This document shows positions 1 through 6,790 of a DNA stretch of 12,634 nucleotides, one piece after another. Source of the stretch: JBBDMX01 sp038241095 (GTDB taxonomy: Bacteria; Planctomycetota; Phycisphaerae; Phycisphaerales; Phycisphaeraceae); NCBI GenBank assembly GCA_038241095.1, contig JBBRGB010000091.1:1-12634 (forward strand), read 5' to 3'. The notes below the pieces were generated by a model. It did not search any database. It saw only the letters and a list, made by a program, of their open reading frames with translations, and was not told the DNA's origin. Every line of letters starts with the position of its first letter. The stretch's first letter is position 1. Both the position numbers and the translations under genes were made by a program.

Positions 1-237
1 GCGACCGCCCATGCCGGTCAGGGCGGCGATGACCTTGCGGCCGTTGACCTGGCCGATGTACCAGGGCGGATCCTGCTGCAGGCCGAGTCTTGCGATGGTG
101 GCGTCGAGTTCATCGCGTACCGCCGAGACCAGCGCAATGGCGCGGGTGCCTTGGTCCTTGGCCACGTCATCGCCGGCGTTGTGGGCCGGGACGGAAGCGG
201 GGGGTTGATCGGCATCGGTACGTTGCGGAGACTGCAT
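1..237 (-). CDS. Nucleoside phosphorylase-superfamily protein, MTA/SAH nucleosidase-like (N-terminal part only)
   Basis: The frame is open from an ATG at 237 to the window edge, giving 79 residues of a protein whose remainder lies to the left. After a polar, low-complexity lead of about 30 residues, the stretch at residues 33-78 follows the start of the MTA/SAH nucleosidase fold: a hydrophobic strand plus ALVSAVRDEL (33-44 region), then YIGQVNGRKVIAALTGMGG (60-78), comparable to the 'GxxNG..V......GIG' segment of E. coli MtnN. Glu43 falls where MtnN has catalytic Glu12. Family members hydrolyse methylthioadenosine or S-adenosylhomocysteine, or phosphorolyse nucleosides; the specificity cannot be read here because the purine-binding half is missing. 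A GGAAAG sequence lies upstream of the start. The gene follows the hydroxyacid dehydrogenase on the same strand after 66 bases, so co-transcription is likely. Confidence 0.6.
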   Translation of the reverse strand, partial: MQSPQRTDADQPPASVPAHNAGDDVAKDQGTRAIALVSAVRDELDATIARLGLQQDPPWYIGQVNGRKVIAALTGMGGR

Positions 238-303
238 CGAGAAAACTTTCCAACCATGAGGCCGGGGAATCGTGTCCGGGGCCGAAGTTTGACATTGCGT
301 ACT

Positions 304-1278
304 TTAGTTGACGACGTTAATCGCTTGTCCGCTTTGGAAGGCGGCGACATTCTCCGCCACCCGTTGCATGAGTCGCCGCCTCGCCTCGACACTGGCCCAG
401 GCGACGTGGGGGGTGATGACGCAGTTGGGCGCACCCACTAGCGGATTTCGTGGCGTGCCGGCGGGCGGTTCGGCGCTGAGCACATCCAAGCCCGCCCCGG
501 CCAAGCGGCCTTGACGCAGGGCCTCGTCCACCGCCGCTTCATCGAGCAGCGGCCCGCGCCCGGTGTTGAGCAGGTAGGCCGCGGGCTTCATCAGCTTGAG
601 CCGGTCGGCGTTGATCATGTGTTTGGTGGCATCGGTCAAGGGACAGTGCAGGCTCACCACATCCGCCGTTGCCAGCAATTCCTCCAGCGGCAGCCATGTG
701 ATATCGATGCCCGGCAGGCTCACGCTCTTCATGCTTCGTTGGTGGGCCGCAGCGATTTTCATGCCCATCGCCGCCCCGATTCGCGACATGGCCTTGCCAA
801 TAGCGCCCATGCCCACGATACCCAAGGTCTTGCCAGCCAATTCGATGATCGGTGACAGGGTGAAACTGAAGTCGTCGCACTTTTCCCAATCGCCATCGCG
901 CACCGCGTCGCTGTGAGAGCCAACTTGGTTGGTGAGTTCCAAGAGCAGGGCGAAAGCCTGTTGCGCCACGGAATCCGTCGAATAGCCCGGCACGTTGGTC
1001 ACCGGCACGCCGCGCTTGCGGGCGGCTTGAAGATCCACCACGTTGACGCCCGTGGCCAGCACGCCGATGTAACGCAGGCTAGGCAATTTCTCGATGGTCG
1101 CCGCGTCGAGCACGGTTTTGTTGGTCAGCACGAAGGGAGCGTCCCCAACCGTTGCCACCACATTCCCGGTTGATGTTCGCGGATGCACGGTCAGCTTGCC
1201 CAAAGCCTCCAACGGCGACCAATCCAAGTCGCCGGGGTTGAGCGTATCGCCGTCGAGCACCACGATTTTGTCAGGCAT
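304..1278 (-). CDS. D-2-hydroxyacid dehydrogenase (glycerate dehydrogenase/hydroxypyruvate reductase-like)
   Basis: The 324-residue product is the normal size for a D-isomer-specific 2-hydroxyacid dehydrogenase, a soluble enzyme interconverting a 2-oxoacid and a D-2-hydroxyacid with NAD(P)H. Visible marks are the Rossmann loop GMGAIG (156-161), HCPLT (211-215), NTGRGPLLDE (238-247) with catalytic Arg241, the acid Glu270 in AGLDVLSAEPP, and the proton donor His291 in ITPHVAWAS. The VPGYSTDSVAQQAFALLL segment (96-113) matches glycerate dehydrogenases (HprA type) best, so hydroxypyruvate/glyoxylate reduction is the first guess. At the end of the second Rossmann strand the sequence reads AHQRS (178-182), with no clear acidic residue, which could mean NADPH use. 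GAGG lies 10 bases before the ATG. It is divergent from aspS and is probably the first gene of an operon with the nucleosidase-like gene. Substrate is inferred only. Confidence 0.92.
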   Translation of the reverse strand: MPDKIVVLDGDTLNPGDLDWSPLEALGKLTVHPRTSTGNVVATVGDAPFVLTNKTVLDAATIEKLPSLRYIGVLATGVNVVDLQAARKRGVPVTNVPGYSTDSVAQQAFALLLELTNQVGSHSDAVRDGDWEKCDDFSFTLSPIIELAGKTLGIVGMGAIGKAMSRIGAAMGMKIAAAHQRSMKSVSLPGIDITWLPLEELLATADVVSLHCPLTDATKHMINADRLKLMKPAAYLLNTGRGPLLDEAAVDEALRQGRLAGAGLDVLSAEPPAGTPRNPLVGAPNCVITPHVAWASVEARRRLMQRVAENVAAFQSGQAINVVN

Positions 1279-1323
1279 GAGGGGTCATCCTCGTTGCAGG
1301 GGCGCGGAAAATCCTCCCCGGCC

Positions 1324-1366
1324 CAAAGCCTCGCCATGCTAACATGGATTCCCGTTTGAGGCTTTG
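1324..1366. promoter_or_regulatory. Nested dyad in the dehydrogenase/aspS divergent spacer
   Basis: Perfect 9-base arms, CAAAGCCTC (1324-1332) and GAGGCTTTG (1358-1366), enclose a second dyad CCATG-CTAA-CATGG (1334-1347). It sits in the 163-base divergent spacer, upstream of the candidate aspS -10 and about 45 bases before the dehydrogenase start. It could be an operator or a stem in the dehydrogenase leader; nothing here decides which. It is not followed by a T-run in either direction. Confidence 0.4.
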
Positions 1367-1392
1367 CCCCGCCGTGCCGGGGGCGCTTGGGG

Positions 1393-1398
1393 TATCAT
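1393..1398 (+). promoter_or_regulatory. Candidate -10 element for aspS
   Basis: TATCAT matches TATAAT at five of six positions and lies 43 bases before the aspS start, which would leave a short leader. No convincing -35 box is found 16-18 bases upstream, so the call is weak. A Shine-Dalgarno-like AAAGG at 1429-1433, 8 bases before the ATG, supports the start chosen for aspS. Confidence 0.3.
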
Positions 1399-1441
1399 TG
1401 CCGGGCTTGGCTCGCAACCAACCAACGCAAAGGCTTTCGCC

Positions 1442-3253
1442 ATGCAAAAACGCACCCATTCCTGCGGCGCTCTTCGTGCCGCGGACATCGACAAACCCGT
1501 GACCTTGGCCGGCTGGGTCAACAGCTACCGCGACCACGGCGGGGTGATCTTCATCGACCTGCGCGACCGGGGCGGCATTACCCAGGTCGTCTTTCACCCC
1601 GAGCACAAACAGGCCCACGACCTGGCCGACAAACTGCGCAATGAAGACGTGGTGAGCGTCAGCGGCGCTTGCGTGGCGCGGCAGCCGGGCATGGCCAACA
1701 AGAAGCTGCCCACCGGTGAAATCGAGATCGAAGCCACGACTCTCGAATTGCTCAACAAGGCGCAGACCCCGCCGTTCTTCCCTGATGAGGCCGAGCGCGT
1801 CGCCGAGGAAACGCGGCTCAAATACCGCTACATCGACCTGCGCCGCCCGCGGATGAACCACATTTTGCAAACCCGCCACCGCGTGACCAAGATCATGCGT
1901 GATTATTTCGACGGCCAGGGTTTTTACGAAATCGAAACGCCGATGCTCTACAAGAGCACACCCGAAGGGGCGCGTGAGTTCATCGTGCCCAGCCGGTTGC
2001 AGGCCGGGGCGTTTTACGCGCTGCCGCAAAGCCCGCAGTTGTTTAAGCAGATTCTGATGATCAGCGGCATGGATCGCTACATGCAGATCGTCCGCTGCTT
2101 CCGCGATGAAGACCCCCGCGCCGATCGGCAGGCGGAGTTCACCCAGCTTGACTTGGAAATGAGCTTCGTCGATCGCGACGATGTGCTGGCCATCATCGAA
2201 GGTTGCGTGCGGCGAATCTGGAAGGAAATCATCGACATCGAGGTGCCCAACCCGATCCCGCGCATGGGATACGCCGAGGCCATGCAACGCTTCGGCATCG
2301 ACCGCCCGGACATGCGCTACGGCATGGAATTGAAGGACATTGGCGACTTGGCGGGCCAGACGGAGTTCGGCGTGTTCAAGGGCGCGTTAAGCGCAGGCGG
2401 AAGCGTCCGCGCCATTTGTGTGCCCGGCGGCGGGGCCATGACCCGCAAGGAAACCGACGCCTTGGCCGAGTGGGCCAAGGGGTTCGGTGCCAAGGGCCTG
2501 GCCGTCACCAAGGTCGTCAAGGAGGGCGATGCCCTGCGCTTCGACACCGGCATCGCCAAGTTCATCGCACCCATCTCCGACCAACTCATCGCCCGCATGG
2601 AGGCCAAGGAGGGCGACCTGCTCTGCTTCGCGGCCGACAAACTCAAGGTGGTCTTCAAGGTGCTCGGCGAGCTGCGGCAGAAAATGGCGCGGGAACGCAA
2701 CATGATCAAGCCCGGCGACTGGCGCTGGCTGTGGGTCATCGATTTCCCCTCGTTTGAAAAAGACGAGGAGACCAATCGCTACATCGCCCTGCACCACCCC
2801 TTCACCTCGCCCAAGGATGAAGACATCGAGCGCATGGAAAGCGACCCCGGCAACATTACCGCCAAGGCCTATGACTTGGTCTGCAACGGCTCGGAACTCG
2901 GCGGCGGGTCGATCCGCATTCACCGTCCCGACGTGCAGGCCAAGGTGTTCAAGCTGCTGGGTCTTAGCGAGGAATCGGCCCGGCAGAAGTTTGGCTTCCT
3001 GCTTGACGCCTTGAAGTATGGCGCGCCGCCGCACGGGGGCATCGCCCTGGGCATCGACCGCATCATCATGCACTTGTGCGACACGACCAACATCCGTGAT
3101 GTGATCGCCTTTCCCAAGACGCAAAACGGCGCGGACTTGATGACCGAAGCCCCCTCGCCCGTGGAGGACAAGCAGTTGACGGAGTTGCACCTGCGGGTGG
3201 TGATGCCGTCCAAGCCGACGGCCACGCCGGAACATATTTCCAAACATGCGTAG
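1442..3253 (+). CDS. aspS: Aspartyl-tRNA synthetase, probably non-discriminating (Asp/Asn)
   Basis: The 603-residue protein has full-length bacterial AspRS architecture: N-terminal OB-fold anticodon domain (about 1-110), class II catalytic core, a bacterial GAD insertion (about 290-425) and the C-terminal core. Motif 1 region is FYEIETPML (161-169), the aspartate pocket begins QSPQLFKQ (196-203), motif 2 is in RCFRDEDPRADRQ (218-230), and motif 3 is GIALGIDR (533-540, Arg540). GSELGGGSIRIH (483-494) is also family-typical. The ATG at 1442 is chosen over an in-frame ATG at 1364 because E. coli AspRS begins at this point and an AAAGG lies 8 bases upstream; the 26 extra residues look like translated spacer. 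His32 and Gly83 align with E. coli Leu30 and Lys81, and match the residues reported for non-discriminating enzymes such as that of Pseudomonas aeruginosa. The gene heads the plus-strand block and is followed by yebC after 89 bases. Confidence 0.97.
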   Translation: MQKRTHSCGALRAADIDKPVTLAGWVNSYRDHGGVIFIDLRDRGGITQVVFHPEHKQAHDLADKLRNEDVVSVSGACVARQPGMANKKLPTGEIEIEATTLELLNKAQTPPFFPDEAERVAEETRLKYRYIDLRRPRMNHILQTRHRVTKIMRDYFDGQGFYEIETPMLYKSTPEGAREFIVPSRLQAGAFYALPQSPQLFKQILMISGMDRYMQIVRCFRDEDPRADRQAEFTQLDLEMSFVDRDDVLAIIEGCVRRIWKEIIDIEVPNPIPRMGYAEAMQRFGIDRPDMRYGMELKDIGDLAGQTEFGVFKGALSAGGSVRAICVPGGGAMTRKETDALAEWAKGFGAKGLAVTKVVKEGDALRFDTGIAKFIAPISDQLIARMEAKEGDLLCFAADKLKVVFKVLGELRQKMARERNMIKPGDWRWLWVIDFPSFEKDEETNRYIALHHPFTSPKDEDIERMESDPGNITAKAYDLVCNGSELGGGSIRIHRPDVQAKVFKLLGLSEESARQKFGFLLDALKYGAPPHGGIALGIDRIIMHLCDTTNIRDVIAFPKTQNGADLMTEAPSPVEDKQLTELHLRVVMPSKPTATPEHISKHA

Positions 3254-3310
3254 GATGCGCTAAACCGCAAGCGTGGAACGCGCGCCATTGGTTTTTCGTG
3301 TTTGTACCCT

Positions 3311-3338
3311 CAAGACTCAGGACTCAAGACTCAAGACT
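3311..3338 (+). repeat. Heptamer array A (CAAGACT x4)
   Basis: Four head-to-tail 7-base units: CAAGACT, CAGGACT (one variant base), CAAGACT, CAAGACT. The array ends four bases before the yebC ATG and occupies the place where a ribosome-binding site would be expected. ATTGGTTTTT lies just upstream (3287-3296); the same ten bases precede array C. The same heptamer recurs at 10122-10149, 11631-11672 and 11763-11797. Confidence 0.92.
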
Positions 3339-3342
3339 GATC

Positions 3343-4086
3343 ATGGCCGGACACAGCGCCTGGAAGAACATCCGCCACAAGAAGGCCGCCATTGACGCCA
3401 AGCGGGGCAAGGCTTGGAGCAAGTGCGCCCGCGCCATCATCGTGGCGGCCAAGAACGGCGGCGGCGATCCCGAAACCAACCTCACCCTGCGTTACGCCAT
3501 TGACGACGCCAAAGCCGTCAACATGCCCAAGGACACCATCGACAAGGCCGTCAAAAAGGGGAGCGGTGAACTCCTGGGCGTAAGCTACGAAAGCGCGGTG
3601 TACGAGGGTTACGCCCCCGGCGGGGTGGCGATTCTGCTGGACATTCTCACCGACAACCGCAACCGCACCGCCTCGGATGTCCGCGCCATCTTCGACAAGA
3701 TCGGCGGGAACATGGGTGCCAGCGGGTGCGTTTCCTACCTCTTTGCCAACAAGGGCCAGGTCACGATTGCCAAGGCCGACACCGACGAAGAGGCGGTGAT
3801 GGCCGCGGCGTTGGAGGCCGGGGCCGAGGATGTGGTGGATGAGGGTGAGAACTGGTCGGTGCTCTGCGAGCCGGGCGATTTCCTGAGCCTGCGGCAAACG
3901 TTGGAAACCGCGGGGTTCAAGATCGAATCCGCCGAGTTGACCAAAGTTCCTTCGCAGACCGTGACCGTCACTGGCGAGGTGGCCAAGAAAGTCGTGCGCC
4001 TCGTCGAGACGCTTGACGAGAATGATGATGTGCAGAAGGTTCACGCCAACTTCGACATTCCCGATGGTGAACTGGACGAGGCATGA
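3343..4086 (+). CDS. yebC: YebC/PmpR/TACO1-family protein
   Basis: The 247-residue protein matches the family in length and opens with its hallmark MAGHSAWKNIRHKKAAIDAKRG-type start (the Lys after HS is Ala here). Further family segments are GGGDPETN (39-46), MPKDTIDKAVKKG, YEGYAPGGVAILL and the C-terminal VHANFDIPD. Members act in the cytoplasm; older work describes some as DNA-binding regulators, and recent work on the YebC2/TACO1 branch describes relief of ribosome stalling at polyproline. Which branch this is cannot be settled by eye. The ATG at 3343 is chosen from this conserved start; an in-frame GTG at 3298 would only add translated repeat. No Shine-Dalgarno lies at normal spacing; heptamer array A fills the position. 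The stop overlaps the acylphosphatase start as ATGA, suggesting translational coupling. Confidence 0.95.
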   Translation: MAGHSAWKNIRHKKAAIDAKRGKAWSKCARAIIVAAKNGGGDPETNLTLRYAIDDAKAVNMPKDTIDKAVKKGSGELLGVSYESAVYEGYAPGGVAILLDILTDNRNRTASDVRAIFDKIGGNMGASGCVSYLFANKGQVTIAKADTDEEAVMAAALEAGAEDVVDEGENWSVLCEPGDFLSLRQTLETAGFKIESAELTKVPSQTVTVTGEVAKKVVRLVETLDENDDVQKVHANFDIPDGELDEA

Positions 4087-4367
4087 TTCGCCAAACGATC
4101 TATTTTCAGGGTGATGTGCAGGGCGTGGGTTTTCGCGCCACGACCCGGCTCATCGCGCGGGATCACGCCGTGGCCGGTTTCGTGCGCAACATGCCCGATG
4201 GCCGGGTGCAACTGACGGTCGAGGGCGATCCCGCCGCGCTGCGCGATTTTGTCGCCGGCATCCGGGAGCGCATGGGCGACTTCATTCACAGCCTTTCGGT
4301 GCATGACGGAGCCGCGACGGGTGAGTTCGGGTCGCCCGCACCGGGATCGTTGACCACTCGTCATTGA
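4083..4367 (+). CDS. acyP: Acylphosphatase
   Basis: The 94-residue product has the size and signature of acylphosphatase, a small cytoplasmic enzyme that hydrolyses acyl phosphates such as carbamoyl phosphate or 1,3-bisphosphoglycerate. GDVQGVGFRATT (10-21) carries the phosphate-binding loop with catalytic Arg18, and GFVRNMPDGRVQL (32-44) carries the second catalytic residue Asn36 and the usual NxxDGxV pattern. The C-terminal 20 residues, rich in Gly, Ala, Pro and Ser, are beyond the conserved alpha/beta sandwich. Its ATG overlaps the yebC stop by four bases, so it is probably translated by reinitiation after yebC. No other acyl-phosphate gene is nearby, so the physiological substrate is unknown. 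Confidence 0.95.
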   Translation: MIRQTIYFQGDVQGVGFRATTRLIARDHAVAGFVRNMPDGRVQLTVEGDPAALRDFVAGIRERMGDFIHSLSVHDGAATGEFGSPAPGSLTTRH

Positions 4368-4468
4368 TCGTGTTCGCCAGTTCACCACGCTGGCAACCAA
4401 CGCCCACGCTCGTGTTTTCCCCGGCCTGTTACAATGCGCCACTCGCACGCCCCTTTAGGATTTGTCCC

Positions 4469-5029
4469 ATGTTTGAGCATCGCGCGATCCTCGGACGCTT
4501 CGCCCCGGCCCCCTTTGCCGCTGTGGTCGTGGCCACCGTGGTAATCCTGACTTTGGGCTGCACGCCTTACGTCAACGTGCCGGCGCAGAACGATGCCGTG
4601 GCGCTGCATCGGCCCAACTATGACACCGTGACCCACGTCATCGCCGCGGCCGTGTCAGCCGTGGTCGCCGACCGTCCTCCCGCCGGGCCTTACATCGTCG
4701 CCCTGCCTCAAGGCGTGGCTCCGGGCCAGTACGATGTGGTGCTGGCTTCGCTGGGGCCAAACGCCATCGCGGCGACCAAGGCCCAAGACAATTCCCTGCC
4801 CGTCATCGACGCCCGCCGAGTGCGGGTGCGTGGCTGGAAGGCCGAGGTCGATGTCATCCGTCCCATCGACGCGACGCAGCCCCAAGGCATGAAGCAACTG
4901 GTCACCGTGGAGCTTGCGCGTGACATGGTCGAAGGCTGGAGCGTCACCCACCTGCGGCCGTGGCAACTTGATGCCGAGGAAGCCCTCCGAGTGACCGCCG
5001 AGGCCGAGAAACTGCACGGCCAGCAATAA
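4469..5029 (+). CDS. Predicted lipoprotein of unknown function
   Basis: The product from ATG 4469 is 186 residues. Its N-terminus has a basic start, a hydrophobic run (about 16-29, PFAAVVVATVVILTLG) and Cys31 in TLGC, which resembles a lipobox although Thr and Leu at -3/-2 are not the most canonical. Lipid attachment and an envelope location are therefore likely. The mature part is soluble, with segments such as PAGPYIVALPQGVAPGQYDVVLASLG and WSVTHLRPWQL; I do not recognise the domain. AGGA at 4457-4460 lies 8 bases before this ATG, and an upstream in-frame ATG at 4364 would bury the signal sequence behind 35 residues. TACAAT at 4430-4435 may be a -10 element, without a clear -35, so the gene could have its own promoter besides read-through from acyP. 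Confidence 0.75.
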   Translation: MFEHRAILGRFAPAPFAAVVVATVVILTLGCTPYVNVPAQNDAVALHRPNYDTVTHVIAAAVSAVVADRPPAGPYIVALPQGVAPGQYDVVLASLGPNAIAATKAQDNSLPVIDARRVRVRGWKAEVDVIRPIDATQPQGMKQLVTVELARDMVEGWSVTHLRPWQLDAEEALRVTAEAEKLHGQQ

Positions 5030-5089
5030 TCAATCAATGTGCCCTCATTGTTCGCAATGAAAGTTTCCATCCCTTTACGGAGTTGTTCC

Positions 5090-5956
5090 ATGACTTGGGT
5101 TCTCAGCGCCTTCGCCGACGAAGCCGGCCCCACCGCCGACGATCAAATCAAGGCCCTCAAACGCGCCGGTTACAGCCACATCGACATCCGCGGCATCGAC
5201 GGCCACAACATCACCGACCTGCCCTTGGACAAGGCCCGCGAGGTTCGCCAGAAGTTCGATAGCGCGGGCATCAAGGTCGCGATGTTCGGCTCGCCCATCG
5301 GCAAGATCGACATCGCCGACGATGTGGAAACCGACTTGCTCAAGCTCCGACACTTGGGGTCGTTGATCGACATCTTCGACTGTAAGGCGGTGCGGATGTT
5401 CAGCTACTACAACAAGGGCGGGGCCGAGGCCGCCAAGTGGCAGAGCGAATCACTGTCGCGGCTGGGCAAGCTCAAGGCCGAGGCCAAAAAGCTGGGGCTG
5501 GTGCTCTATCACGAAAACGAAAGCCACATCTTCGGCGACCATCCCGCGGAGTGCGCCGTGATTGCCCGCGAGCTGCGCGACGCCGAGACGTTCAAGATGA
5601 TTTTTGATTTCTCGAACTTCAACATGGGTGGCGATGATGTTTGGGCCGCGTGGGAACTGCTGCAACCGGTGACGGATTGCTTCCACTTGAAGGACAGCGA
5701 CGCGGGCAAGCAGCATGTGCTGATGGGTCACGGCGCGGGCCGTGCCAGGGAGATTCTGGCCGATGCGTTGAAGCGTGGCTGGCACGGGCCGCTGACCTTG
5801 GAGCCGCACCTGTCGCATTCCAAGGCCGTGATGGCGACCGGCCCCAGCGGCAAGGCCAACGAGTCGTTTGCCGCGATGGGTCAATCCGAAAGTTTCCACG
5901 CCGCCGCCCAAGCCGCCAAGAAGTTGTTGAAGGACATCAATGCTCCGGTGGTGTGA
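5090..5956 (+). CDS. Sugar phosphate isomerase/epimerase family TIM-barrel protein
   Basis: The 288-residue product fits the xylose isomerase-like (AP endonuclease family 2) TIM-barrel family. Candidate metal ligands occur in the expected order at strand ends: Glu142 in LYHENESH (139-146), Asp173 in IFDFSNF (171-177), His199 in CFHLKD (197-202) and Glu238 in TLEPHL (236-241). Members isomerise or epimerise sugars and inositol derivatives, or act as dehydratases, usually with Mn2+ or Mg2+; the substrate cannot be told. The start at 5090 follows GGAG at 5079-5082 with normal spacing and begins directly with the first beta strand (MTWVLSAFADE); upstream in-frame starts at 5039 and 5057 add unconserved residues. 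A hairpin (5969-5990) begins 12 bases after the stop. No export signal is seen. Confidence 0.88.
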   Translation: MTWVLSAFADEAGPTADDQIKALKRAGYSHIDIRGIDGHNITDLPLDKAREVRQKFDSAGIKVAMFGSPIGKIDIADDVETDLLKLRHLGSLIDIFDCKAVRMFSYYNKGGAEAAKWQSESLSRLGKLKAEAKKLGLVLYHENESHIFGDHPAECAVIARELRDAETFKMIFDFSNFNMGGDDVWAAWELLQPVTDCFHLKDSDAGKQHVLMGHGAGRAREILADALKRGWHGPLTLEPHLSHSKAVMATGPSGKANESFAAMGQSESFHAAAQAAKKLLKDINAPVV

Positions 5957-5968
5957 GTCAACGGACTT

Positions 5969-5990
5969 CCCAGCCCGGGGACGGGCTGGG
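5969..5990 (+). terminator. 3'-end hairpin, copy H1 (GGGA loop, CTTTC tail)
   Basis: Perfect 9-base stem CCCAGCCCG / CGGGCTGGG with a four-base GGGA loop, followed by CTTTCG. It starts 12 bases after the isomerase stop and is in that gene's sense, the position of a terminator, but the T-run is only three bases, so a Rho-independent role is uncertain. GTCAACGG lies just before the stem, as in copy H2 at 10170-10190; the third copy is at 11711-11731. Confidence 0.6.
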
Positions 5991-6035
5991 CTTTCGATGG
6001 CGGTTGATGAGTCCGGGGTTTTGACAAGGGAGCGC

Positions 6036-6752
6036 ATGATGACCACACGCATGACATGGTTGACCGCCGGATTGGTGATGACCGCGTGCCTCTCGCCCGT
6101 TTGGGCCGATGAGGAAGTGGCTCCAAAGCCAAGCGATGCGACTCCGCCCGCAGCGGTTGAATCAACCACTACCGATGCTGCGCCTCAGCCCGCCAAGGAT
6201 GAGTCCAAGAAGGAGGAAAAAGCCTCCACGCCCGCGGAGTCTTACAACCCCCCCGCCGCCCCGGCCCCGAAGGCTGACAACGCGCCCTCCGCCGATGATG
6301 TCATCGAGCAACTTCTGCGCCAGCGTCAGGAACCGCCGCTGACCCAGCCGCAGCGTCAACCCGCCAAGACCGACCTTGGCTCGGCTCCGATTGCGGTGGA
6401 AGAAAAAAACGCCTTGGGCACCGCGCCGCAAAACGTCAACGTGACCAAGGCGAGTCGCACCGAGCTTCGCCGCGAGGGTACGTTCATCATCTCCCGCCGC
6501 GGCCGCGTGGTCCGTTCGCCCGGCGGGGCGCGAAGCCTCTTTGTCCTCGACGCCGATGACGCCCGTTCGCCGGAACTTCCCTTGGTGCTGCTGCCCTCGC
6601 AAATGACCCAAGGCCTCGAAGAACTATCCATCCGCCACGGCGACCGCACCGTCTTTGTCGTCACCGGCCAAGTCTTCACCTATCGCGGGGCCAACTACCT
6701 GCTGCCCACGATGGTGCAACGCAACATCGACAAGGGCAACCTGCAACACTGA
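6036..6752 (+). CDS. Secreted protein with proline/alanine-rich linker and a C-terminal domain of unknown function
   Basis: The 238-residue product begins with a clear export signal: basic start, hydrophobic core and PVWA before Asp25, so type I cleavage after Ala24 is predicted. Residues 25-85 are low-complexity Pro/Ala/Lys/Glu. A short helix-like island ADDVIEQLLRQRQEPPLTQP (87-105) follows, then a compact domain (about 135-230) containing RREGTFIISRRGRVVRS (145-161), LLPSQMTQGLEELS (185-198) and VFVVTGQVFTYRGANYLLPTMV (206-227). This last part resembles domains I have seen in planctomycete secreted proteins, with no function that I know. AGGGAG at 6027-6032 supports the start; the adjacent ATG at 6039 has better spacing (6 versus 3 bases) and is equally possible. 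The gene converges with the glycosyltransferase gene. Confidence 0.8.
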   Translation: MMTTRMTWLTAGLVMTACLSPVWADEEVAPKPSDATPPAAVESTTTDAAPQPAKDESKKEEKASTPAESYNPPAAPAPKADNAPSADDVIEQLLRQRQEPPLTQPQRQPAKTDLGSAPIAVEEKNALGTAPQNVNVTKASRTELRREGTFIISRRGRVVRSPGGARSLFVLDADDARSPELPLVLLPSQMTQGLEELSIRHGDRTVFVVTGQVFTYRGANYLLPTMVQRNIDKGNLQH

Positions 6753-6790
6753 GGTGCAGGCGCGTCAGTGACAAGTGCGAGATAACGCGC

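Noticed and set aside
18..434. Alternative minus-strand frame over the left edge
   Set aside because: It overlaps the end of the dehydrogenase and has Ser/Arg/Pro-rich composition, while the frame starting at 237 contains nucleosidase-like sequence to the window edge.
1271..2287. Long open frame (338 codons) antisense to aspS, and another at 2387-3247
   Set aside because: They mirror a full-length, motif-complete AspRS; their translations are His/Val/Gln-rich with no domain, as expected of antisense frames in GC-rich coding DNA.
3260..3286. Possible further repeat (TAAACCGCAAGCG followed by a GCGT-GGA-ACGC stem) between aspS and yebC
   Set aside because: The stem has only four pairs and there is no second copy in the window; it could be a repeat remnant, but I cannot support it.
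3298..3342. Upstream GTG start extending yebC by 15 codons through the heptamer array
   Set aside because: The family begins at MAGHS; the extension is translated repeat and spacer with no ribosome-binding site.
6021..6026. TTGACA as a -35 box for the secreted-protein gene
   Set aside because: It lies 15 bases before the start codon and overlaps the ribosome-binding site, leaving no room for a -10 box and leader.
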